A stretch of 5,564 bases of DNA. Origin: Pseudomonadota bacterium. Its GTDB lineage: Bacteria > Pseudomonadota > Alphaproteobacteria > Sphingomonadales > Sphingomonadaceae. The position numbers were made by a program, and so were the translations under genes. This document shows positions 1 to 5,564 of this stretch, piece after piece (the first letter of the stretch is position 1; each line of letters opens with the position of its first letter). The notes under the pieces were generated by a model that saw nothing but the letters and a program-made list of their open reading frames with translations, ran no database searches and had not been told where the DNA came from. The DNA is taken from NCBI GenBank assembly GCA_029781465.1, contig JAKOWQ010000157.1:1-5564 (forward strand). The letters run 5' to 3'.

Positions 1-1169
1 CTACAGCCTATATCGTTGATGCAGTGCGCAGTGCCGGCGGGCGGCGCGGGGGGCGGCTGGCCGGGGTCCATCCGGTGGACCTGGCCGCAGCCTCGCTCGA
101 TCATCTGGTAGGGCGCACCGGGATCGATCCCGCGGCGGTTGACGATGTGGTGATGGGCTGCGTCACCCAGGCCGGGCAGCAGGCGATGCAGGTCGGCCGC
201 AACGCCGTGCTGGCAAGCAAGCTGCTGCCGCAATCATGCCCGGCGGTGACGATCGACCGGCAGTGCGGTTCTTCGCAGCAGGCGATCCAGTTCGCCGCGC
301 AGGCGGTGATGAGCGGGGTGCAGGACGTGGTGATCGCCGCCGGGATCGAATCGATGACCCGTGTGCCGATGGGCTCAAACGCCACCTTCCACATGAAGGA
401 GGGGCTGGGGCACTACAAGTCCGACGGGCTCGAGGCGAAGTACCCCGGCGTGATGTTCTCGCAGTTCATGGGCGCCGAAATGCTGGTCAAGAAGCATGGC
501 CTGACCAAGGACGATCTCGATCGTTTCGCACTGAAGAGCCACCGGAATGCTATTGCAGCGACCGAGGCGGGCGCCTTCAAGGACGAGATCGTGCCGGTCG
601 AGGTGGAAACCGCCGAGGGCAAGCAATGGCACACGGTCGACGAGGGAATCCGCTTCGACGCCACGCTTGAATCGATTGCCGGGGTCAAGCTGATCAGCGA
701 GGGTGGGGCACTTACCGCAGCGAGCTCGAGCCAGATCTGCGATGGCTCCTCGGCCGCTCTGGTAGTGTCGGAAGAGGCGCTCAAGCGCCACAGTCTTACC
801 CCGCTGGCGCGGATCCATACGCTGACGGTAACAGCCGGCGATCCCGTCATCATGCTCGAAGAGCCGCTGTTCGCCACCGACCGGGCACTGGCCCGGGCTG
901 GCATGGCGATCGGCGACATCGATCTTTACGAGGTCAACGAGGCCTTTGCCTCGGTGCCGTTGGCCTGGCTCAAGCACACGGGTGCCGATCCGGACAAGCT
1001 CAACGTCAACGGCGGCGCGATCGCGCTGGGCCATCCGTTGGGCGCCTCGGGCACCAAGCTGATGGCAACGCTGCTCCACGCGCTCAAGGCGCGGGGCGGC
1101 AAGTATGGACTCCAGACGATGTGCGAGGGCGGCGGTGTCGCCAACGTCACCATTGTCGAGATGTGCTGA
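1..1169 (+). CDS. Acetyl-CoA acyltransferase / thiolase family protein (5' partial)
   Basis: This is a degradative-type thiolase that would cleave a 3-ketoacyl-CoA with CoA to give acetyl-CoA (or propionyl-CoA) and a shortened acyl-CoA. The first full codon is at base 3, and the reading frame is open to the window edge, starting TAYIVDAVRSAGG. This is the usual beginning of the family, so only a few residues are missing. The GTG at 24 is in frame but cuts into the conserved first strand and is not the true start. Counting from the first visible residue, the nucleophilic Cys is about residue 88 (DRQCGSS, codon 264-266), the NEAF motif about 312, the catalytic His about 344 (GGAIALGHPLGASG, codon 1032-1034) and the second catalytic Cys about 374 (MCEGGG, codon 1122-1124). 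All key residues are present. The style (DRQCGSSQQA, SSSQICDGS, VNEAFASV) recalls FadA5-like and steroid or side-chain thiolases from memory; the substrate is not determined. It is followed after 21 bases by the dehydrogenase gene. Confidence 0.93.
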   Translation, partial: TAYIVDAVRSAGGRRGGRLAGVHPVDLAAASLDHLVGRTGIDPAAVDDVVMGCVTQAGQQAMQVGRNAVLASKLLPQSCPAVTIDRQCGSSQQAIQFAAQAVMSGVQDVVIAAGIESMTRVPMGSNATFHMKEGLGHYKSDGLEAKYPGVMFSQFMGAEMLVKKHGLTKDDLDRFALKSHRNAIAATEAGAFKDEIVPVEVETAEGKQWHTVDEGIRFDATLESIAGVKLISEGGALTAASSSQICDGSSAALVVSEEALKRHSLTPLARIHTLTVTAGDPVIMLEEPLFATDRALARAGMAIGDIDLYEVNEAFASVPLAWLKHTGADPDKLNVNGGAIALGHPLGASGTKLMATLLHALKARGGKYGLQTMCEGGGVANVTIVEMC

Positions 1170-1177
1170 TTCAAACC

Positions 1178-1182
1178 GGAGA
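1178..1182 (+). promoter_or_regulatory. Shine-Dalgarno for the SDR gene
   Basis: The bases GGAGA lie 8 bases before the ATG at 1191, inside the 21-base gap after the thiolase stop. They support that start codon and independent ribosome loading within a shared transcript. Confidence 0.7.
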
Positions 1183-1190
1183 CAATCAAG

Positions 1191-1973
<783 letters not shown>

Positions 1974-1993
1974 GCCAAACGGCACGCGGCAAA

Positions 1994-2000
1994 GGGAGAA
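1994..2000 (+). promoter_or_regulatory. Shine-Dalgarno for the crotonase gene
   Basis: The purine-rich GGGAGAA lies 4 bases before the ATG at 2005, within the 31-base gap after the dehydrogenase stop. It supports that start. No promoter or terminator is evident in the gap, so the gene is probably co-transcribed with its upstream neighbours. Confidence 0.65.
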
Positions 2001-2004
2001 GGCG

Positions 2005-2877
2005 ATGGGTTACAGTCAGATAGATTACCAGGTGAGCGAGGGGATCGCGACGATCACGCTCAACCGTCCGGACAAGCTCAACGCCTTCACCCGCACCATG
2101 ATGGACGAGATCGTCGATGCGATGGACCGCATCGATGGTGATGACGGCGTCCGCGCGGTGATCTTTACCGGGGCGGGCGAGCGCGCTTTCTGCGCCGGGG
2201 CCGATCTGACGCCCGAGGGCGGCGGCGGGCCGTTTTCCAACCCGGCAGCGGTCGAGGACCTGTCCGATCCGCGCGTGCGCGATAGCGGCGGGGTGCTTAC
2301 GCTCAGGCTCTACCGTTCGACCAAGCCGCTGATTTCGGCCTGCAACGGCGCGGCAGTGGGGGTGGGGATCACCATGCAGCTGCCGATGGACATCCGTCTG
2401 GCGAGTGAGAATGCACGCTACGGCTTTGTGTTTGCCCGGCGCGGGATCGTTCCCGAAGCCTGTTCGAGCTGGTTCCTGCCGCGGCTGGTGGGGGTTTCGC
2501 AGGCGCTCGAATGGTGCATGACCGGGCGGATTTTCGATGCACAGGAAGCGCTGCGCGGCGGATTGGTGCGTTCGGTCCACCCGCAGGGCGAACTTGTCGA
2601 TACCGCGCGCGGCCTGGCCCGCGAGATTGCCGACAACACCTCGGCGGTGTCGATTGCGATGACCCGGGCGATGCTGTGGCGCATTCCCCCCGGCGCACAC
2701 CCGATGGAAGCCCACAAGGTTGACAGCCGGGCGATCTTCCGCCTCTCCAAAGCGGCCGATGCCAAAGAAGGTGTGCAAAGCTTTCTGGAAAAACGTTCCC
2801 CCGACTTTCCGCTACGGGTTTCGCGCGATATGCCCGATTTCTACCCGTGGTGGGGAGCGGAGCCGGATTACGAATGA
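2005..2877 (+). CDS. Crotonase / enoyl-CoA hydratase-isomerase family protein
   Basis: This 290-residue protein has the full crotonase fold signature. The start is IDYQVSEGIATITLNRPDKLNAF (residues 6-28 region), the first oxyanion-hole segment is FCAGADL at 62-68, and the second is NGAAVGVGITM at 114-124. The helix region RRGIVPEACSSWFLPRLVG spans 145-163, and the C-terminus ends in MPDFYPWW. It should act on an enoyl-CoA by hydration, double-bond isomerisation or a related reaction. By hand alignment to rat mitochondrial enoyl-CoA hydratase, Glu144 is replaced by Thr123 and Glu164 by Phe143. Glu151 (in VPEA) sits where PaaG and dienoyl-CoA isomerase carry their catalytic Asp. The exact reaction is therefore uncertain, and isomerase-like chemistry is possible. 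It sits in series with the dehydrogenase and thiolase, and its stop overlaps the start of the TetR gene as ATGA. Confidence 0.9.
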   Translation: MGYSQIDYQVSEGIATITLNRPDKLNAFTRTMMDEIVDAMDRIDGDDGVRAVIFTGAGERAFCAGADLTPEGGGGPFSNPAAVEDLSDPRVRDSGGVLTLRLYRSTKPLISACNGAAVGVGITMQLPMDIRLASENARYGFVFARRGIVPEACSSWFLPRLVGVSQALEWCMTGRIFDAQEALRGGLVRSVHPQGELVDTARGLAREIADNTSAVSIAMTRAMLWRIPPGAHPMEAHKVDSRAIFRLSKAADAKEGVQSFLEKRSPDFPLRVSRDMPDFYPWWGAEPDYE

Positions 2878-3509
2878 ACGCGATCAAGCCTGTCGAAACA
2901 GAAGCCCCGGCAGGCGCGCGCGAGCTGCTGCTGCAGACCGCCAGCGACATCATGCGCGAAGGCGACATCGTCGATATCTCGCTGAGCGAGTTGTCGCTGC
3001 GCTCGGGGCTGAATTCGGCGCTGGTGAAGTATTATTTCGGCAACAAGGCCGGGCTGATGAAGGCGCTGCTCGATCGCGATATGGTCGATATCGTCACCTC
3101 GCTCGCCGCGCTGATGGCCAAGGACATGGATCCCGAGGCGCGGCTGCGTCTCCATATCGGGGCGATGGTCGATTGCTATTTCAAGACCCCCTATCTCAAC
3201 CGCCTGCTGATGCGGCTGGTGCGCGAAAGCGACGATGAGGAAGCCCAGCGGATCGCCAACGCCTATCTTGCCCCGCTACACCGCGCCTATGACAAGCTGA
3301 TCAAGGACGGAGTCAAGCAGGGGGTGTTCCGCAACGTCGATCCGCAGTTGTTCTATTTCACCGCCACGGGGGCCGCCGACCGGTTCTTTTCCGCGCGGCT
3401 GGTGCTCAAGCACTGCTTCGATACCGACACGCTCACAGAAACCCTGCGCGATCGCTATCGCGAGCATTGCACAGACTTCATCATGGCGGGTATCCTCGCC
3501 GGGAAATGA
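2874..3509 (+). CDS. TetR-family transcriptional regulator
   Basis: This is a 211-residue one-component repressor type. The N-terminal DNA-binding domain spans about residues 14-66, with the helix-turn-helix at about 36-55 (ISLSELSLRSGLNSALVKYYF) followed by the hallmark GNKAGLMKALL. The rest is an all-helical ligand and dimerisation domain with no recognisable specific ligand signature. I chose the ATG at 2874 because it overlaps the crotonase stop as ATGA. A GTG at 2847 is in frame, but its nine extra residues would come from inside the crotonase gene. Its place at the end of the acyl-CoA genes suggests it senses an acyl-CoA or the pathway substrate and controls this operon; its operator would lie upstream of the window. 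That role is inference. The stop again overlaps the next start as ATGA. Confidence 0.9.
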   Translation: MNAIKPVETEAPAGARELLLQTASDIMREGDIVDISLSELSLRSGLNSALVKYYFGNKAGLMKALLDRDMVDIVTSLAALMAKDMDPEARLRLHIGAMVDCYFKTPYLNRLLMRLVRESDDEEAQRIANAYLAPLHRAYDKLIKDGVKQGVFRNVDPQLFYFTATGAADRFFSARLVLKHCFDTDTLTETLRDRYREHCTDFIMAGILAGK

Positions 3510-4375
3510 AGGACAGCTGGCATATCGGTGTAATCGGCGGTTCCGGCCTGGCGGCCGGGATCGGGCTGGAGCAGGCGCAGGAGATCGAGGTGGGCAGCCC
3601 TTTCGGTCTCGCCTCGGGCCCGGTTACCACCGGGCGGTTGGGGCAGGTGCGCTTCACCTTCCTGCCGCGCCACGGGCCGGGGCACCGCATCCCCCCGTCC
3701 AACATCAATTTTCGCGCCAACATCGATGTGCTCAAGCGTTGCGGGGTGACGGATCTTGTCGCGCTCTCGGCGATCGGCTCGCTCAACGCGGCGATGGGGC
3801 CGGGGCACTTCGTCGCGGTTGACCAGCTGATCGACCGTACTTCCGGCCGGGTGGGCAGCTTCTTCGGTCCGGGGCTCGTGGCCCACGTCAGCCTGGCCGA
3901 TCCGGTTTGCCCACGCCTTTCTGCCGGACTGGTCGCGGCGGCCCGCGCCGAGGAGGCCATTGTCCACGAGCACGGCTGCTATGTCGCGATCGAGGGGCCG
4001 CAGTTTTCCACCCGCGCAGAAAGCCGCCTCTACCAGTCTTGGGGCGCGGACGTGATCGGGATGACCGCCATGCCCGAAGCGCGCCTCGCGCGGGAAGCCG
4101 AGCTGCCCTACGCCCTGCTGGGCATGGTGACCGACTACGATTCCTGGCGCGAGGAGGACGAAGGCGTCGATGCCGCCCACGTCATCGCGGTGATGCACCG
4201 CAACGTCTCGCTGGCGCGGCAGGTCCTGGCCCGCTTCGCCACGTCGCTTCCAGCCCGGCGCACCCCGAGCCCGATCGACACCGCGCTGGATCATGCGGTG
4301 ATGACCGACCGTGCCGCACGCGATCCGGTGCTGGCCGCGCAGCTTGACGCGGTCGCCGGACGGGTGCTGCGATGA
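3506..4375 (+). CDS. S-methyl-5'-thioadenosine (or thioinosine) phosphorylase
   Basis: This 289-residue member of the trimeric PNP/MTAP phosphorylase family would cleave methylthioadenosine or methylthioinosine with phosphate to give the base and 5-methylthioribose-1-phosphate. That reaction salvages the by-product of polyamine, quorum-signal and related SAM-using reactions. GVIGGSGL at 8-15 and the Arg55-His56 pair with His60 (LPRHGPGH) fit the phosphate-site region. SAIGSL at 88-93 and EGPQFSTRAES at 163-173 follow, and GMT at 185-187 contacts the sugar. TDYDSW at 209-214 carries Asp210 and Asp212, equivalent to the base-recognising Asp pair of human MTAP. These Asp residues favour a 6-amino purine (MTAP), but MTIP from pseudomonads is very similar and cannot be excluded. 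I chose the ATG at 3506, which overlaps the TetR stop, over an in-frame TTG at 3467 inside the TetR gene. No strong Shine-Dalgarno is seen, which fits translational coupling. Confidence 0.88.
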   Translation: MKDSWHIGVIGGSGLAAGIGLEQAQEIEVGSPFGLASGPVTTGRLGQVRFTFLPRHGPGHRIPPSNINFRANIDVLKRCGVTDLVALSAIGSLNAAMGPGHFVAVDQLIDRTSGRVGSFFGPGLVAHVSLADPVCPRLSAGLVAAARAEEAIVHEHGCYVAIEGPQFSTRAESRLYQSWGADVIGMTAMPEARLAREAELPYALLGMVTDYDSWREEDEGVDAAHVIAVMHRNVSLARQVLARFATSLPARRTPSPIDTALDHAVMTDRAARDPVLAAQLDAVAGRVLR

Positions 4376-5001
4376 GCGAGGTCGTGCTCTATGATTACTG
4401 GCGCTCTTCCGCTGCCTATCGGGTGCGGATCGCGCTCAATCTCAAGGGCGTCGGCTATCGCCGCGAAGCGATCGATCTGGTGGAGGGAAAGCAGCGTTCG
4501 GCGGACTACCGCAGGCTCAATCCACAGGGGCTGGTGCCCGCGCTGGCAGTCGATGGCGCCTTGCTGACCCAGTCCATGGCGATTGTCGAATATCTTGAGG
4601 AACGCTTCCCCGATCCTGCCCTGCTTCCCTCCGATCCGCTGGAAAGGTCGCGGGTCCGCGCCCTGGCGCTGAGCGTGGTGGCGGACATCCACCCGCTCAA
4701 CAACCTGCGTGTGCTGAACTGGCTGCGCGGCGAACTCGGCCAGGGGGAGGAGGCAGTGATGGAGTGGTATCGCCACTGGATCACCGAAGGATTTGCCGCG
4801 CTGGAGACGCAAGCGCCCGAGGCCGGCCTGTTCGGTGAAGACCGGCCCAACCTTGCCGACCTGTGCCTGGTGCCCCAGATGGCCAACGCCCGCCGTTTCG
4901 AGGTCCCGCTCGGCGCCTTTCCCCGCCTGGTGCGGATTGACGCAGACCTGCGCGCGCTGCCCGCGTTTGCCGCCGCCGCGCCCGAAGCCGTGAAAAATTG
5001 A
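4372..5001 (+). CDS. maiA: Maleylacetoacetate isomerase (zeta-class GST)
   Basis: This 209-residue protein probably isomerises 4-maleylacetoacetate to 4-fumarylacetoacetate with glutathione, the second-last step of homogentisate (Phe/Tyr) breakdown in the cytoplasm. The thioredoxin-like domain covers about residues 1-82: WRSSAAYRVRIALNLKG near the N-terminus carries the catalytic Ser12/Ser13 pair, NPQGLVPAL is at 50-58 (cis-Pro56), and the glutathione-contacting Gln67-Ser68 lies in LTQSMAIVEYLEE. The helical domain contains DIHPLNNLRVL (105-115) and NLADLCLVPQMANARRF (160-176), both typical of MaiA. The Cys of the human SSCS motif is Ala here, as in many bacterial homologues I recall. The start overlaps the phosphorylase stop as ATGA. 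The fumarylacetoacetase-like gene just after the next gene supports the pathway assignment. A different zeta-GST activity, such as on maleylpyruvate, is possible but less likely. Confidence 0.9.
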   Translation: MSEVVLYDYWRSSAAYRVRIALNLKGVGYRREAIDLVEGKQRSADYRRLNPQGLVPALAVDGALLTQSMAIVEYLEERFPDPALLPSDPLERSRVRALALSVVADIHPLNNLRVLNWLRGELGQGEEAVMEWYRHWITEGFAALETQAPEAGLFGEDRPNLADLCLVPQMANARRFEVPLGAFPRLVRIDADLRALPAFAAAAPEAVKN

Positions 5002-5010
5002 CCCGCGCCA

Positions 5011-5039
5011 TTGCGCCGGGGCGGACTTGCCCCTAGCAA
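5011..5039 (+). promoter_or_regulatory. Possible promoter for the MarR-fumarylacetoacetase unit
   Basis: A weak -35/-10 pair, TTGCGC at 5011-5016 and TAGCAA at 5034-5039, is separated by 17 bases. Each hexamer matches only three of six consensus positions. The placement is attractive because the -10 overlaps the left arm of the inverted repeat, so a bound repressor would block it. A start site near 5046 would give a leader of about 20 bases. Confidence 0.25.
5018..5033 (+). other. Short GC hairpin between maiA and the MarR gene
   Basis: GGGGC (5018-5022) and GCCCC (5029-5033) can pair as a 5-bp stem around a 6-base loop. No run of T follows, so it is a poor candidate for an intrinsic terminator. 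In such G+C-rich DNA it may be incidental. Confidence 0.25.
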
Positions 5040-5065
5040 ACTGGTTGCAACAGGAACCAGTTTGC
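5036..5065 (+). promoter_or_regulatory. Perfect 11-bp inverted repeat, probable MarR operator
   Basis: The left arm GCAAACTGGTT (5036-5046) and right arm AACCAGTTTGC (5055-5065) are exact reverse complements separated by 8 bases (GCAACAGG). The right arm ends one base before the MarR ATG at 5067. Allowing one mismatch, the symmetry extends inward to 13-base half-sites, 5036-5048 and 5053-5065. The left one is itself nearly palindromic (GCAA...TTGC), so two dimers might bind. MarR regulators commonly bind palindromes over their own promoters. Autoregulation and control of the downstream catabolic gene are inferred from this position. Confidence 0.7.
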
Positions 5066-5066
5066 C

Positions 5067-5516
5067 ATGTCCGCCGACCAGACCCGCCTTGCCGACTTCC
5101 TGCCCTATCTGCTCTCTGTCACTTCCAATGCGGTCAGCGACCGGATCGCCGACGAATACCGCGCGCGCTTCGGGCTCAAGATCCCCGAATGGCGGGTGAT
5201 GGCGGTGCTGGGCGATGCGGGGGCGCAGACCCAGCGCGATCTGGTCGGGGCGACGCGGATGGACAAGGTGGCGGTCAACCGCGCCTGCAAGGTTCTGGAG
5301 GAGCGCGGCCTGATCGCGCGCAGCCCCAACGCGCGCGATGGGCGTTCGCACCATCTTGAACTGACGGCGCCCGGACGCGGCGTCTATGGCGAGATCATGC
5401 CGATCGCGCTCGAGATGGAGCGCAAGCTGTTCGCTCCGCTTTCACCCGCCGAGCAGCAGACCTTCAAGGCGCTGCTGGCGCGTATCCACCAACAGGCCGC
5501 TGGCCCCGGAGAATGA
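5067..5516 (+). CDS. MarR-family transcriptional regulator
   Basis: This 149-residue winged-helix regulator is of normal length for MarR. An N-terminal dimerisation helix (about 8-35) leads into IPEWRVMAVLGDAG at 39-52. The helix-turn-helix follows at about 55-80 (QRDLVGATRMDKVAVNRACKVLEERGLI), and the wing contains NARDGRSHHLELT at 88-100, the hallmark D-G-R-S turn. C-terminal helices at about 104-142 complete the dimer interface. The ATG at 5067 is preceded by AGGA at 5052-5055, 11 bases upstream. It lies between maiA and a fumarylacetoacetase-like gene, so it probably controls homogentisate catabolism, with homogentisate or a related aromatic acid as a plausible ligand (inference). The inverted repeat touching its start suggests autoregulation. 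The function is not otherwise proven by sequence. Confidence 0.92.
   Translation: MSADQTRLADFLPYLLSVTSNAVSDRIADEYRARFGLKIPEWRVMAVLGDAGAQTQRDLVGATRMDKVAVNRACKVLEERGLIARSPNARDGRSHHLELTAPGRGVYGEIMPIALEMERKLFAPLSPAEQQTFKALLARIHQQAAGPGE
5508..5513 (+). promoter_or_regulatory. Shine-Dalgarno for the fumarylacetoacetase-like gene
   Basis: GGAGAA lies inside the last codons of the MarR gene, 7 bases before the ATG at 5521. It supports that start and translation of this gene from the MarR transcript. Confidence 0.6.
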
Positions 5517-5520
5517 TTGC

Positions 5521-5564
5521 ATGAAACTGGCTTCGCTTCCTCATGGCCGCGATGGCCGCCTGAT
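5521..5564 (+). CDS. Fumarylacetoacetase-like protein (3' partial, N-terminus only)
   Basis: Only 14 complete codons are in the window, reading MKLASLPHGRDGRL. This closely resembles the N-terminus of bacterial fumarylacetoacetate hydrolases of about 330 residues, which begin MKLA(S/T)L..GRDG.L in my recollection. The enzyme would split fumarylacetoacetate into fumarate and acetoacetate, directly using the product of the maiA protein encoded nearby. The start codon is four bases after the MarR stop and has a good ribosome site, so the two genes are probably co-transcribed. The call rests on a very short segment plus context, and the catalytic domain cannot be seen. Confidence 0.68.
   Translation, partial: MKLASLPHGRDGRL

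Noticed and set aside
24..26. GTG as the thiolase start
   Set aside because: It falls within the conserved first strand (YIVDAVRSAGG), and the frame stays open to the window edge, so the real start is upstream.
3455..4294. Minus-strand open frame of 279 codons
   Set aside because: It is antisense to the phosphorylase gene, whose motifs are intact. The composition is typical of a shadow frame in G+C-rich DNA.
4998..5003. TTGACC as a -35 element overlapping the maiA stop
   Set aside because: No acceptable -10 hexamer lies 16-18 bases downstream; the sequence there is G+C-rich (GCGGAC).
5018..5033. Intrinsic terminator after maiA
   Set aside because: The hairpin has only a 5-bp stem and no following T-run, so I list it only as a hairpin.
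4506..5354. Minus-strand open frame of 282 codons that runs through the maiA-MarR gap and the inverted repeat
   Set aside because: It crosses a real intergenic region by chance lack of stops and encodes no recognisable protein. The maiA and MarR genes on the other strand explain the DNA better.

Overview
The window is a gene-dense, G+C-rich stretch (roughly two-thirds G+C by eye) with every supported gene on the plus strand. Gene content and protein style (an HSD10-like short-chain dehydrogenase, a FadA5-like thiolase, zeta-class GST and fumarylacetoacetase-type genes) suggest an alphaproteobacterium, most likely Sphingomonadales (Novosphingobium/Sphingobium/Erythrobacter-like). That placement is inferred from recall of family sequences, not from a search.

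Region 1 (1-2877) holds three acyl-CoA genes: a thiolase cut at its 5' end by the window edge, an NAD-type 3-hydroxyacyl-CoA dehydrogenase of the SDR/HSD10 type, and a crotonase-family enzyme. Together they could carry out the last steps of a beta-oxidation-like pathway: double-bond hydration or isomerisation, oxidation of the 3-hydroxyacyl-CoA, then thiolysis. The substrate (fatty acid, branched-chain amino acid, steroid or other side chain) cannot be read from the sequence.

Region 2 (2874-5001) continues without a gap. A TetR-family regulator, an S-methyl-5'-thioadenosine/thioinosine phosphorylase and a maleylacetoacetate isomerase (zeta GST) follow, and each start codon overlaps the previous stop as ATGA. 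These junctions imply one polycistronic message with translational coupling. The TetR protein is a reasonable candidate regulator of the acyl-CoA operon.

Region 3 (5002-5564) begins with the only sizeable intergenic gap (65 bases). It carries a perfect 11+11 bp inverted repeat that ends one base before the start codon of a MarR-family regulator. The next gene starts four bases after the MarR stop and encodes a protein whose first 14 residues look like fumarylacetoacetase; it runs off the window. MaiA and fumarylacetoacetase are consecutive enzymes of homogentisate (Phe/Tyr) catabolism, so the MarR protein is probably the local regulator of that pathway, and the inverted repeat its likely operator.

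I found no RNA genes, mobile elements, CRISPR arrays or convincing intrinsic terminators. Most of the window is ordinary catabolic gene content. The observations most worth a second look are the MarR-proximal inverted repeat, the atypical active site of the crotonase, and the nucleoside phosphorylase translationally locked between a regulator and an aromatic-degradation enzyme.
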